This document shows positions 1 through 8,178 of a stretch of DNA of 64,000 bases, piece after piece. This DNA comes from Cyclobacteriaceae bacterium (GTDB taxonomy: Bacteria; Bacteroidota; Bacteroidia; Cytophagales; Cyclobacteriaceae). How positions within the stretch are numbered: position 1 is the first letter of the stretch; every line of letters begins with the position of its first letter. The DNA lies in the NCBI GenBank assembly GCA_003565295.1, contig PXCO01000071.1, positions 16,423 through 80,422 of the forward strand. The letters are read 5' to 3'. Position numbers and translations under genes: made by a program. The notes beneath the pieces are model-generated. The model saw only the letters and a program-made list of their open reading frames with translations. It was not told the DNA's origin and made no database searches.

Positions 1-855
1 CATCGCAAAAACAATCAGTGCCACCAGGATTCCCCCGATCACAGGCCTGAGAGGGGGATATGGAATTTGGTTTGAAAAGAGCTGGCTCCAGAAGTGTGTA
101 GCCTTGGCAAATAGCCGACCTGAAAGCCCAAAGCAAATCCCAGCGGGAATAATCCAGAATATATTGATTAAATCCAATCCTGGCACAAATGGAATTTCAT
201 AATGGGTATGAGGTACTTCCCACAAAACTGCGCAGGCGTAATCCGCCACAAAGGCCGAAAGGAAGGCAGGCAAAATGGATTCATACCTGATCCTTCCAAT
301 GATCAACCATTCCAAAGCAAATACCGCCCCGGCCAATGGTGTTCCAAATACAGATGCAAATCCTGAAGCCACACCAATCGTAATTAAAATTTTCCTATCG
401 TCTTTTTCCAACCTGAACCATTTGGTGAACTGATCCGCAATAGCGCCCCCCATTTGGACGGCCGTACCTTCTCTCCCTGCCGAACCTCCAAAAAGGTGGG
501 TCATGACTGTACCGAATAGCACCAAAGGCGCCATTCTTAAAGGAATGACCTTCAGTGGATTGTAAAATTCCTCAAGCAATTGGTTATTCCCCTTTACCAC
601 CGATTCTCCGAATTTATGGTATACCCAACCAATGATAAAACCCCCCAAAGGAAGCAGGGCAATGATCCAAAGATTGGATTCCCGGTAATTGGTGGCCCAT
701 TTCAATGAAATTAAAAAGACCGCAGAAGCAGAACCTGCCAAAAGACCCACTACAGTGGATACAAGAAGCCACTTTAGGGTATACTGGACGTTGGGAAAAA
801 ACTCTTCTCTGAGAAATTTTTGAAATTGCAGAAACTCATTGATCCTCTTCAACAT
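1..855 (-). CDS. CLC-family fluoride/proton antiporter (CLC-F type), C-terminus cut by window edge
   Basis: Translating the minus strand from the ATG at 855 gives an uninterrupted 285-codon frame that runs off the window. It is a polytopic CLC channel/antiporter: the gating-glutamate motif appears as GGSAGREGT (residues ~123-131), followed by GTPLAGAVFALEW. Where Cl- CLCs carry GSGIP, this protein has KGNNQLLEEF (residues ~88-97). GNN-type selectivity sequences together with GREGT are typical of the CLC-F subfamily, which exports F- in exchange for H+. The fluoride riboswitch directly upstream supports fluoride rather than chloride as substrate. It acts in the inner membrane. An in-frame GTG lies eight codons upstream as an alternative start. 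Family assignment is solid; the F- specificity is inferred from motif plus riboswitch. Confidence 0.9.
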   Translation of the reverse strand, partial: MLKRINEFLQFQKFLREEFFPNVQYTLKWLLVSTVVGLLAGSASAVFLISLKWATNYRESNLWIIALLPLGGFIIGWVYHKFGESVVKGNNQLLEEFYNPLKVIPLRMAPLVLFGTVMTHLFGGSAGREGTAVQMGGAIADQFTKWFRLEKDDRKILITIGVASGFASVFGTPLAGAVFALEWLIIGRIRYESILPAFLSAFVADYACAVLWEVPHTHYEIPFVPGLDLINIFWIIPAGICFGLSGRLFAKATHFWSQLFSNQIPYPPLRPVIGGILVALIVFAM

Positions 856-916
856 AAAGTTTTCAAATTTTTGCACAAATAGATCTTCAATCCAGATAAA
901 CCTAGATGCACAGTTG

Positions 917-1012
917 AAGTAGGAGTCATCAGCCACTAAAAAACGGCGGTTTAAAAACTTACCGAATGCACAACCTTCGGTAATTTTTGGGCGGTACCCC
1001 ATCACCATAGCG
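917..1012 (-). promoter_or_regulatory. Fluoride riboswitch (crcB motif)
   Basis: The minus strand carries the conserved blocks of the fluoride aptamer in order: GGTGATGGGGTACCGCCC (complement of 989-1006), a variable hairpin with an 8-bp stem TTACCGAA/TTCGGTAA, an AACCGCC segment, and the 3' block GGCTGATGACTCCTAC (complement of 919-934). The known consensus is roughly GGYGATGRnGnnCGCC...GCTGATGRCnCCTAC. It sits about 65 nt upstream of the CLC-F start and immediately downstream of a TAnnTTTG promoter box. No intrinsic terminator was seen between aptamer and start codon, so control is probably translational (inference). Confidence 0.88.
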
Positions 1013-1014
1013 CA

Positions 1015-1022
1015 CAAATATA
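1015..1022 (-). promoter_or_regulatory. -7 promoter box for riboswitch-CLC transcript
   Basis: The complement reads TATATTTG, a perfect Bacteroidota TAnnTTTG box. A start site 5-8 nt downstream would place the RNA 5' end right at the fluoride aptamer. No good -33 TTTG is visible at the usual spacing. Confidence 0.5.
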
Positions 1023-1215
1023 CAACTTGAATCAACTATTTCCCGAAGTCGGAACCTTTTTTAAGCATTTAATGAATTTTTATCTGATCCTACCTACGTA
1101 TCCTTATTGTTGGGATTTATAAATTTCCTGTTGCATTTTCACCTATGGAATACTTTTTGAGCTGGGAGAAGTTATCCAGTTTCGGAAAAAAATTAAGGGG
1201 TTTGAACTATCACAA

Positions 1216-2112
1216 ATGAAAAACATACTAGTAACAGGAGGTTCGGGTTTAATAGGAAAAGAGCTTACGTCCAAATTAACAGATCAAGGTTATCAAGTGG
1301 CTTGGTTGAGTCGAAACCCGGAGAATAAGCCTCAAAAATCATTTGCCTGGGATATTCAAAAGCAGGAAATGGATAAAGAGGCTTTAGATTGGTGCGATGC
1401 TATCATACACTTGGCAGGAGCGGGGGTAGCTGAAAAAAAATGGACTCAAGAGAGAAAACAAGAAATCCTAGAAAGCAGAACCCTTTCCACTCAGCTCCTT
1501 GTAAACAACTTGAGAACCATGGATAAACGACCCGCAGTAGTGATCGCTGCAAGTGGCATAAATTATTATGGTTATGATACTGGGGATAGATTGGTTGCAG
1601 AGGGAGAGCCCGCAGGGGAGGATTTTCTCGCCGAAGTAGTAAAAAAGTGGGAAAAAGCCACCGAAGAATTTGAGGTTTTCGGAATAAGGACTGTTCGATT
1701 TAGGTTAGGAATAGTTTTGTCCGCAGCGGGAGGCGCACTTACCGAACTGGTAAAACCCCCAGTCACTGCCCCATTGGGAAACGGAAAACAATACATGAGC
1801 TGGATCCACATTGAGGATATAGCCAACATGTTCATCCATGCCTTGGCAAACTCAGGTATACATGGTATATATAACGCCGTGGGACCCACACCAGTAAGCA
1901 ACGCCATTCTCACGCAGCGCGCTGCAAAATTTAAAGGAAAACCATTTATAAATATTGGGGTACCTGGATTTGCCTTGAAATTAGCATTAGGAGAATTGGC
2001 CAATTTAGTGCTTGGGGGCATCAGAGTCAGTAATGACAAGATCCACTCATCTGGTTTTAAATACCAATTTCCTGAACTGGATGCTGCTCTGAAGAATATT
2101 TTTAAAAAATAG
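1216..2112 (+). CDS. TIGR01777-family NAD(P)-dependent epimerase (YfcH/SDR39U1-like)
   Basis: Extended/atypical SDR protein of 298 residues, the usual length of the YfcH family. The N-terminus has the Rossmann motif TGGSGLIG (residues 7-14), then CDAIIHLAGAGVAEKKW, the signature of this subfamily, an ASGINYYG active-site segment (Tyr-containing), and a C-terminal DUF1731-like part (residues ~245-290). The substrate is unknown for the whole family; a role in nucleoside-sugar or cell-division-related chemistry has been proposed but not established. It starts at ATG 1216 without a clear Shine-Dalgarno and is divergent from the CLC gene. Neighbouring genes give no pathway clue. Confidence 0.88.
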   Translation: MKNILVTGGSGLIGKELTSKLTDQGYQVAWLSRNPENKPQKSFAWDIQKQEMDKEALDWCDAIIHLAGAGVAEKKWTQERKQEILESRTLSTQLLVNNLRTMDKRPAVVIAASGINYYGYDTGDRLVAEGEPAGEDFLAEVVKKWEKATEEFEVFGIRTVRFRLGIVLSAAGGALTELVKPPVTAPLGNGKQYMSWIHIEDIANMFIHALANSGIHGIYNAVGPTPVSNAILTQRAAKFKGKPFINIGVPGFALKLALGELANLVLGGIRVSNDKIHSSGFKYQFPELDAALKNIFKK

Positions 2113-2187
2113 GGCAAATCATAATTTTGGGGTTAATTTTATCTGTCGGCATTAAACCCCCTATGTTTTCGGTAAAACCATTCATCC

Positions 2188-4755
2188 ATGCATTTCTCAA
2201 AAAATTCATTGCTAACTTACTTGGCTTGTTGCTTTTTATCTCTAAGTGTTTTGGGGCAAGAGACAAGTCTAGACTATTATTTGCCAAGTGGATACACCTA
2301 TGATCCCAATGTTCCTACCCCTGCAAGTCATTTAGGCTTTGAAGTTGGGGAGTGGCATGCCAGCCATGACCAGGTGGTCAGCTATTTCAAGGCCTTGGCA
2401 GCTTCATCAGACCGGCTTTCTCTACTTGAATACGGTAGAACCTACGAAAAGAGGCCATTAGTCATCCTAGTGGTCAGTTCCCCTACCAACCAACAAAACT
2501 TGGAAGAGATCAAAGAAAGCCGTAAAGGATTGCGCAGTGGCCGATTGGAAGGTCAGATTCAGGAAATGCCTCTGGTAATGTATTTAGGCCATACCGTTCA
2601 TGGCAATGAACCATCCGGGGTACAGGCTGCCCTACTTACGGCTTATCATTTTGCCGCGGCCAGGGAAATTGAGGAAGAGCTGGAAAACATCGTCCTACTG
2701 ATAGATCCTGTTTTAAATCCTGATGGCATGAATCGGTTTTCATCATGGGTGAACATGCATAAAAGCTATATCCCTAATGGTGACAGGAACAATAGAGAGC
2801 TCAATGAAGCCTGGCCAAGAGGCAGAACCAATCACTATTGGTTTGACTTGAACAGGGACTGGCTGCCTGTACAACACCCCGAATCCAGGGGAAGAATTAC
2901 CCAGCTACAGGAATGGATCCCAAACATAGTCCTGGACTTTCACGAAATGGGCAGTGACAACACTTACTTCTTTCAGCCAGGGATACCCAGCCGAAACCAC
3001 CCCCTTACCCCCGAGAAGAATTTTGAGCTCACCGAACGAATTGCCCAGTACCATGCAAAATACCTGGATGAAATAGGTTCGCTCTATTACAGCCAGGAAA
3101 GCTTTGATGATTTCTATTACGGGAAAGGCTCAACTTATCCCGATGTTCAGGGAGCTATTGGTATTCTGTTCGAACAAGCATCCTCAAGGGGCCATGTGCA
3201 AGAAAATGTGTTCGGCAAAATTACCTTCCCCTTCACCATCCGAAACCAGGTAAGGACCACTTTTTCCTCCTTTGAGGCTGCTCTGGATATGAAGGAGGAG
3301 CTGAATCAATACATGATAGATTTTTATAGGGAGGCCAAAGAAGAGGCCGATGCTGATAATAACAAAGCCTTTATTTTTGGTAATCGGGATGATTATGCGC
3401 GTTCATACCACTTAGCCGACCTGATTCTTCACCACGACATACATGTGTACGAATTGCAGGAAGATGTGGTAGTCAATGGGGTTCCTTTCCAAGCCAACAA
3501 AGCCTTTATCGTACCCTTTAATCAACCTCAGTACCGGTTGGTCAAGTCCATGTTTGAAACCAGGACCAGTTTTCAAGACAGCCTATTTTATGATGTATCC
3601 TCCTGGACCTTGCCTATGGCCTTTAACCTGGACCATATGGCCTTGGGAAGCAGGATTTTTAATCTAGCTGAAGTGGAAGAATTAGAAAAGGGTTTTCCTA
3701 TGAAAAACGGCAGAGTAATAGGAAGCCTGGGGGCAAATACCTATGTTTTTGAATGGCATGAATACTATGCGCCAAGAGCCGTATATAGCTTACTTGATAA
3801 AGGGTACCAGGTTAGGGTGACCCATGAACCCTTTGAAACCGACCTGGGCATAAATTTCAGAAGAGGAAGCATCCTTGTCGAAAAAGGCAATAATGATATC
3901 AATGACCAGCAGTTATATGATGACTTGCAGGAGGTGGCTACTCATTCAGGACTGAGTATTTATGCCATGGGAACGGGTTACACCGGAGGTATCAATCTTG
4001 GATCTCCTAGCATTGACGTATTAGAGAAACCAGAAATAGCGATTTTGGTGGATGGAGGGGCTTCCAGTAGTGATGCGGGCGAAGTCTGGCATTTATTGGA
4101 TCAAAGAATGGAAATCCCTCTTACCCTTATGCCATTGGACCGTTTTGGGAATGCAGATTTGAACAGGTATAACGTTTTGATCTTACCTACAGGCTCATAC
4201 GGAGCTCTCGGAAAATCTGGAGCAGAAAAGCTTAAAAACTGGGTACAAAGAGGTGGAACCTTAATCGCCAGAGGAAGTGCCATGATTTGGCTCTCCCAGC
4301 AGGAGTTGGCCAATTTTTCATGGAAATCAACTGACAAGGACGAAGATGCCATTCAAAAGGCCTATGCCGACTTAGAAAAAGAAAGAGGGGCGCGAGTAAC
4401 TGGAGGAGCCATCTTCAAAGGAAAGCTAGATATCACCCATCCCTTGGGTTATGGGTATTCCAACGCTAATATTTTCCTTTTTAAGAATGGCAACCAATTC
4501 CTCAAACCTTCTTCTAACCCCTATGCCAATCCACTGCTCTACACTGAGGATCCACTTGCCAGTGGTTACATTCATCCCGAAAACCTGGAAAACTTAAAGG
4601 AAACAGGAATGATTCAGGTGGCCAGCCTCGGTCAGGGAAGGATCATTGGGTTTGTGGATAACCCCAACTTCAGGGCATTTTGGTTTGGCACAAATAAACT
4701 TTTCTTGAATGCTGTCTTTTTTGGATCCACCATTAATCTACAGTCAGGAAAGTAA
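2188..4755 (+). CDS. Secreted M14-family zinc carboxypeptidase with C-terminal GATase-like domain
   Basis: An 855-residue exported peptidase. Residues 1-23 form a signal peptide ending near LGQ. The M14 catalytic domain spans ~50-370: zinc ligands HxxE in HTVHGNEPSG (~143-152), substrate-binding DLNRDW (~222) and the third ligand His in LDFHEMG (~250). The catalytic Glu is probably in GILFEQAS (~330). The C-terminal half (~480-850) contains a segment resembling a class-I glutamine-amidotransferase fold (VLILPTGSYGALGKSGAEKLKNWV), common in large Bacteroidota M14 proteins and probably structural. Likely role: cleavage of peptides in the periplasm or outside the cell. It stands alone on the plus strand and is followed by a strong hairpin. 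Confidence 0.9.
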   Translation: MHFSKNSLLTYLACCFLSLSVLGQETSLDYYLPSGYTYDPNVPTPASHLGFEVGEWHASHDQVVSYFKALAASSDRLSLLEYGRTYEKRPLVILVVSSPTNQQNLEEIKESRKGLRSGRLEGQIQEMPLVMYLGHTVHGNEPSGVQAALLTAYHFAAAREIEEELENIVLLIDPVLNPDGMNRFSSWVNMHKSYIPNGDRNNRELNEAWPRGRTNHYWFDLNRDWLPVQHPESRGRITQLQEWIPNIVLDFHEMGSDNTYFFQPGIPSRNHPLTPEKNFELTERIAQYHAKYLDEIGSLYYSQESFDDFYYGKGSTYPDVQGAIGILFEQASSRGHVQENVFGKITFPFTIRNQVRTTFSSFEAALDMKEELNQYMIDFYREAKEEADADNNKAFIFGNRDDYARSYHLADLILHHDIHVYELQEDVVVNGVPFQANKAFIVPFNQPQYRLVKSMFETRTSFQDSLFYDVSSWTLPMAFNLDHMALGSRIFNLAEVEELEKGFPMKNGRVIGSLGANTYVFEWHEYYAPRAVYSLLDKGYQVRVTHEPFETDLGINFRRGSILVEKGNNDINDQQLYDDLQEVATHSGLSIYAMGTGYTGGINLGSPSIDVLEKPEIAILVDGGASSSDAGEVWHLLDQRMEIPLTLMPLDRFGNADLNRYNVLILPTGSYGALGKSGAEKLKNWVQRGGTLIARGSAMIWLSQQELANFSWKSTDKDEDAIQKAYADLEKERGARVTGGAIFKGKLDITHPLGYGYSNANIFLFKNGNQFLKPSSNPYANPLLYTEDPLASGYIHPENLENLKETGMIQVASLGQGRIIGFVDNPNFRAFWFGTNKLFLNAVFFGSTINLQSGK

Positions 4756-4760
4756 ATTCC

Positions 4761-4793
4761 AGCGGGGGTTGAAAAGGACATTCAACCTCCGCT
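4761..4793 (+). terminator. Hairpin terminator after M14 peptidase
   Basis: A 13-bp stem AGCGGGGGTTGAA / TTCAACCTCCGCT (one G-T pair) with a 7-nt loop starts 5 nt after the stop codon. The following tract is TACTTCTTCTTTC, only moderately T-rich, so efficiency is uncertain. The remaining gap to 5028 holds no recognisable gene. Confidence 0.6.
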
Positions 4794-5028
4794 TACTTCT
4801 TCTTTCAAGGCCTATCTTGGCTTCAGTGAGCAGACCTGGACAACACTCCTTCCTTGAAATGGTTACTCACCTCCAACCCTCGGTTTATCTTAACCCTCCA
4901 CCTCTAAGAACCCTTTTTCAGAAATCCCTAGCTTAACCCATTGATACTAGGGAAATTGCCATTTTTAACCATACAACTTTTTAGTTTGCTTAAAAATTGT
5001 TTTTATTTGTGGTAGTTTACCCAACAAA

Positions 5029-5532
5029 ATGATTCAAAAGCTTTTCCCCTTAGATAAGAACTATCTGCTAAGACAAGCCCAGATGGGCGTGCAGGATGAG
5101 GCCATTTCCCTGATGATGGAAGAGCTCAGAATCTCATACACAAGGCTCTATAATCCGCTTCAGCTCAGGGACGACACCTATATCCGTATTATTTCCAATC
5201 GTAGATTTCCGATAAACCACGTTAAGTTCATCTACGAACAATTATGTGGAATATACAGGTATCGCTATGGCTCCAACCAATTGGAAATTTTGTTTGATGG
5301 AAAAAGTCATTTGGAAAAATACAAGGAGGATTGGCTTGAACAGTTAAGCAATTGGGTTAAAGACCTGGGAGCCCATGAAGCCTATGTTAAAAATTTGCTC
5401 AGAATGACCTTGTTGTTTGATACTGAAAACCGGGCTATTTTTTCCGAAAACCGCTGTAAGGGCTTTATTAATGAGTATTTTGAAATTAAAATCGTTAAGC
5501 GCAAAGGGGATTTGGTATTGAAAAGCGCCTGA
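5029..5532 (+). CDS. Conserved hypothetical protein, 167 aa
   Basis: Not recognised. A soluble, charged, mostly helical protein with no signal peptide, no transmembrane segment and no cysteine cluster (it has only two Cys). Composition is normal for the genome, with many Leu, Arg and Tyr (YRYRYGSNQLEILFDG). It starts at ATG 5029 and ends three bases before the 3' end of the convergent DUF4286 gene. Length and codon use look like a real gene; no function can be assigned from sequence or context. Confidence 0.7.
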   Translation: MIQKLFPLDKNYLLRQAQMGVQDEAISLMMEELRISYTRLYNPLQLRDDTYIRIISNRRFPINHVKFIYEQLCGIYRYRYGSNQLEILFDGKSHLEKYKEDWLEQLSNWVKDLGAHEAYVKNLLRMTLLFDTENRAIFSENRCKGFINEYFEIKIVKRKGDLVLKSA

Positions 5533-5535
5533 TTT

Positions 5536-5841
5536 TTACTCTACTGATTGCAATAACGATCTAAAAGAAACAAACTGGTCCCCAAACTTTCGCTCCAAAT
5601 CCCCTCTTAGCCCTTTGGCAAATTTATCCTCAAATGCTCTCATTTCCTTTATGGAGGTAGTATGAAATTGTACAGAGAAATTTATACCCTCACCTGGTTC
5701 CTGATGGAGCAGGCGCATAAACCTATGTTCAAAGAAACATCCCGTGTCCAAAACCTTCGGAATATATTTGGCCTTCATCCAATTGATGAATTCATTCTCA
5801 ATTTCAGGGGAAATACTTATAGTAATATTATACAAGATCAT
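5536..5841 (-). CDS. DUF4286 family protein
   Basis: A 101-residue small cytoplasmic protein. The opening MILYNITISISPEIENEFINWMKAKYIPKVLDTGCF and the segment FSVQFHTTSIKEMRAFEDKFAKGL match the DUF4286 pattern widely conserved as a single-copy gene in Bacteroidota. The fold is expected to be a ferredoxin-like alpha/beta dimer related to ABM/EthD-like domains (inference from the YNITxxV...W...H pattern). Function unknown. It is convergent with the preceding gene and divergent from the carotenoid genes. Confidence 0.85.
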   Translation of the reverse strand: MILYNITISISPEIENEFINWMKAKYIPKVLDTGCFFEHRFMRLLHQEPGEGINFSVQFHTTSIKEMRAFEDKFAKGLRGDLERKFGDQFVSFRSLLQSVE

Positions 5842-5872
5842 CGATAGCGTAAAACAAATGGGAGAACCGTGT

Positions 5873-5880
5873 TAACTTTG
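5873..5880 (+). promoter_or_regulatory. -7 promoter box for the carotenoid/CarH operon
   Basis: TAACTTTG is a perfect TAnnTTTG box on the plus strand, predicting transcription from about 5887, just before the small reading frame at 5895. No convincing -33 TTTG lies at the expected distance, as might be expected for a regulated promoter. It would drive cruF, crtZ and the MerR-B12 regulator. Confidence 0.5.
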
Positions 5881-5894
5881 AAACTTAATACAAT

Positions 5895-5969
5895 ATGGAC
5901 GGACAGGAAATACCTCCAAAACAAATAGCTTGCAAAATGGATTGTAATGCCTGTACCATACAAAGATAA
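5895..5969 (+). CDS. Possible 24-codon leader peptide upstream of cruF
   Basis: ATG 5895 opens a 24-residue frame (three Cys in the C-terminal half, pattern ACKMDCNACT) that stops at TAA 5967-5969. That is 6 nt before the ATG at 5976, which I favour for cruF, and the frame overlaps the alternative cruF start at 5947. It begins about 8 nt after the predicted transcription start. It may be a translated leader or chance; there is no family match to support function. Confidence 0.25.
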   Translation: MDGQEIPPKQIACKMDCNACTIQR

Positions 5970-5975
5970 AAACAG

Positions 5976-6633
5976 GATGACTCAGTTGATGACTTTTTCA
6001 ACAAAATTACGCCCCGCCCTACTGGCCAAAATCGCCATTAGCCTCGTATATGGTGTAGGGATAATTGGCTTGCTGTGGGAAGAAAGTAGAGGCCTTTTTC
6101 AACAAATGACCCCATTTCACCTACTTCTGAACGCCATAATTTTATTATATTTTCATCAAGATTGGGATTGGCGTTTTGTTTTCTTTGCTGTGTTCGCATT
6201 TGTGGTGGGAATGATTTCAGAAATCATCGGTGTAAAAACAGGGCTGATCTTCGGGGACTACAGCTACGGACCTGTATTGGGGTGGAAAATAATGGGAGTT
6301 CCTATCATCATAGGGGTAAATTGGCTGCTTCTTGCTTATATGTGGGGTAAATTGGCTGCTACAAAGAAATGGCATCCCTTGGTTTCGGCAATACTGGCGG
6401 CTTTGGGAATGGTGATGATGGATTTTCTTATTGAGCCGGTAGCCATAAGCTTGGACTTTTGGTCCTGGTCTCAGGAAGATATACCTTTGTCCAATTATGT
6501 GGGTTGGTTAGCTATCGCTTTTCTGATTCAACTTTTTTTTCAGTTTTTGAATTTTAGGAAGAAAAACACAATATCAGACTACTTGTTGCTGAATATGTGC
6601 ATTTTTTTTGCAATTTTGAAGGTTCTACTTTAG
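5976..6633 (+). CDS. cruF: Carotenoid biosynthesis membrane protein (CruF / DUF422 family)
   Basis: A polytopic inner-membrane protein with about 7 hydrophobic segments. Diagnostic stretches are GMISEIIGVKTGLIFGDYSYGP, VPIIIGVNWLLLAYM and MMDFLIEPVAISLDFWSW, the conserved acidic/aromatic motifs of DUF422 carotenoid 1',2'-hydratases (CruF, bisanhydrobacterioruberin hydratase-like). It probably hydrates the psi-end of an acyclic or monocyclic carotenoid such as flexixanthin or saproxanthin-type pigments. Two starts are possible (ATG 5947 and ATG 5976); 5976 is preferred because the earlier one overlaps a short upstream frame and adds a polar tail. crtZ follows 30 nt downstream. Family assignment is good; the exact substrate is inference. 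Confidence 0.82.
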
Positions 6634-6663
6634 TTCTTTAAACAATCTACCCCCCTCAATGTT

Positions 6664-7116
6664 ATGTTGCAATATATGTATGCAATTGTGTTCATAGTGA
6701 CGGGTTTCATAATAATGGAGCTATCTGGATGGCTTATACACAAATACATCATGCATGGTCCTCTTTGGAACATTCATAAAACCCATCATCAGCATAGCAG
6801 AGGTTGGTTTGAATTAAATGATTTGTTCTCCTTGGTATTTGGCCTTATAGCGATCATTTTAATTGTTCTAGGTGCTAAAAATTTAGATGCAAGGTTTTGG
6901 ATAGGGATAGGAATTTCCCTTTATGGAATGAGTTATTTTATCCTTCATGATATCTTAATTCATAGAAGAGTAAAATGGTTGAAAAAACCCAAATCCGGAT
7001 ATCTGCTTGGAATTTTCAGGGCCCACCAAGCCCATCACGTTAATAATAAAAGAGACGATGCCGTCTCATTCGGTTTGTTCCTGGTACCTTTTAGGTATTT
7101 TAAAAGTAAAAAATAA
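6664..7116 (+). CDS. crtZ: Beta-carotene hydroxylase (CrtZ-type, fatty acid hydroxylase superfamily)
   Basis: A 150-residue membrane di-iron hydroxylase, typical CrtZ length. The histidine boxes are visible in order: HKYIMHG (~26-32), HKTHHQHS (~38-45), HDILIHRR (~94-101) and HQAHH (~121-125). It introduces 3-hydroxyl groups on the beta-ionone ring (beta-carotene to zeaxanthin, or a monocyclic equivalent such as in saproxanthin/flexixanthin synthesis). It lies between cruF and the regulator; the stop codon TAA overlaps the regulator's ATG (TAATG), so translation is coupled. No crtB/crtI/crtY genes are present in the window, so the remaining pathway must be elsewhere. Confidence 0.92.
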   Translation: MLQYMYAIVFIVTGFIIMELSGWLIHKYIMHGPLWNIHKTHHQHSRGWFELNDLFSLVFGLIAIILIVLGAKNLDARFWIGIGISLYGMSYFILHDILIHRRVKWLKKPKSGYLLGIFRAHQAHHVNNKRDDAVSFGLFLVPFRYFKSKK

Positions 7117-8006
7117 TGGTGAGAAATTATTCAATCAAAGATTTGGAGCAGCTCTCTGGAATTAAGGCACACACCTTGCGCATATGGGAGCAAAGGTATA
7201 ATCTCCTCTCACCTAAAAGAACGGAAACCAATATACGTTATTACGATGATGCTGACCTCAGGCTGATTCTTAATGTGGCTTTATTGAACGAACATGGTTA
7301 CAAAATAAGTAAGATAGCCAAACTTTCCGAAGAAGAACTGAAGGCCGAAGTGATGAATCTAACAGATCGTACTTACACTTTTGACGATCAGATCCATTCA
7401 CTTACCATAGCCATGGTGGACTTGGACGAACCCAGGTTCGAAAAGATCATATCGACCAATATTTTGAAGCTGGGTTTTGAGGAAACTATGCTCAACATCA
7501 TCTACCCCTTTCTTTCCAAAATCGGGGTTCTTTGGCAGACAGGTTCCATACATCCCGGCCAAGAGCACTTTATCAGTAATTTGGTGAGACAAAAATTAAT
7601 TGTTGCCATCGATGGTCAGGTATATACCGGTGGGGGTAAGAAATTCCTGTTGTTCCTTCCTGAAGGTGAATTGCATGAAATTTCCCTTTTGTTCTCTTGC
7701 TATCTTTTAAAAACAAAGGGACACCAGGTCATTTATTTAGGACAAAATACCCCCGATGATGATTTGTACGCTGTCTATAAGGTTCATCGGCCGGATTATT
7801 TGGTATCCGTCTTTACTACCCACCCCACCGCTGAGGAGGTGCAGGGTTATATTGAGGAATTAAGCGACAAATACAGAAATAGCCATATTTGGATCTCCGG
7901 GTATCAGGTGATCGGCAAAGATTTATACATCCCCGAAAATGTCAGGGTGTTGCATTACCTAAAAGAAATTAAGGAATTCCTGGAAGAACTAAGTGAGGTG
8001 GCCTAA
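7116..8006 (+). CDS. MerR-type transcriptional regulator with B12-binding domain (CarH/LitR-like photoreceptor)
   Basis: A 296-residue regulator. Residues 1-70 are a MerR winged helix (SIKDLEQLSGIKAHTLRIWEQRYNLLSP). Residues ~95-175 form the helical cobalamin cap with the exact W-x9-EH motif (W, then QTGSIHPGQ, then EH) that marks adenosylcobalamin photoreceptors. Residues ~180-296 are the Rossmann-like B12 domain with EGELHEIS, placing the lower-axial His as in the ExHxxG family motif, and YLGQNTP. Known family behaviour: a dark tetramer with AdoCbl represses carotenoid genes and light dismantles it. Co-transcription with crtZ and cruF by a TAATG overlap supports autoregulated light control of pigment. 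Light dependence itself is inferred from motifs. Confidence 0.9.
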   Translation: MVRNYSIKDLEQLSGIKAHTLRIWEQRYNLLSPKRTETNIRYYDDADLRLILNVALLNEHGYKISKIAKLSEEELKAEVMNLTDRTYTFDDQIHSLTIAMVDLDEPRFEKIISTNILKLGFEETMLNIIYPFLSKIGVLWQTGSIHPGQEHFISNLVRQKLIVAIDGQVYTGGGKKFLLFLPEGELHEISLLFSCYLLKTKGHQVIYLGQNTPDDDLYAVYKVHRPDYLVSVFTTHPTAEEVQGYIEELSDKYRNSHIWISGYQVIGKDLYIPENVRVLHYLKEIKEFLEELSEVA

Positions 8007-8178
8007 AAGCTTAAACCTAATTTTATTCATTTTTTTTCCACTTATCCTTTTTTTTATTTTTACGCTCACAAATTATGTAATTTTTTTATCCAAATCCCTT
8101 ATATTTCTAGAAATATGATTCCTGTTCAGTTTGATGATAGAGGTTCAAAACTGATTTAAAGTTATAGTTTACCGTACC

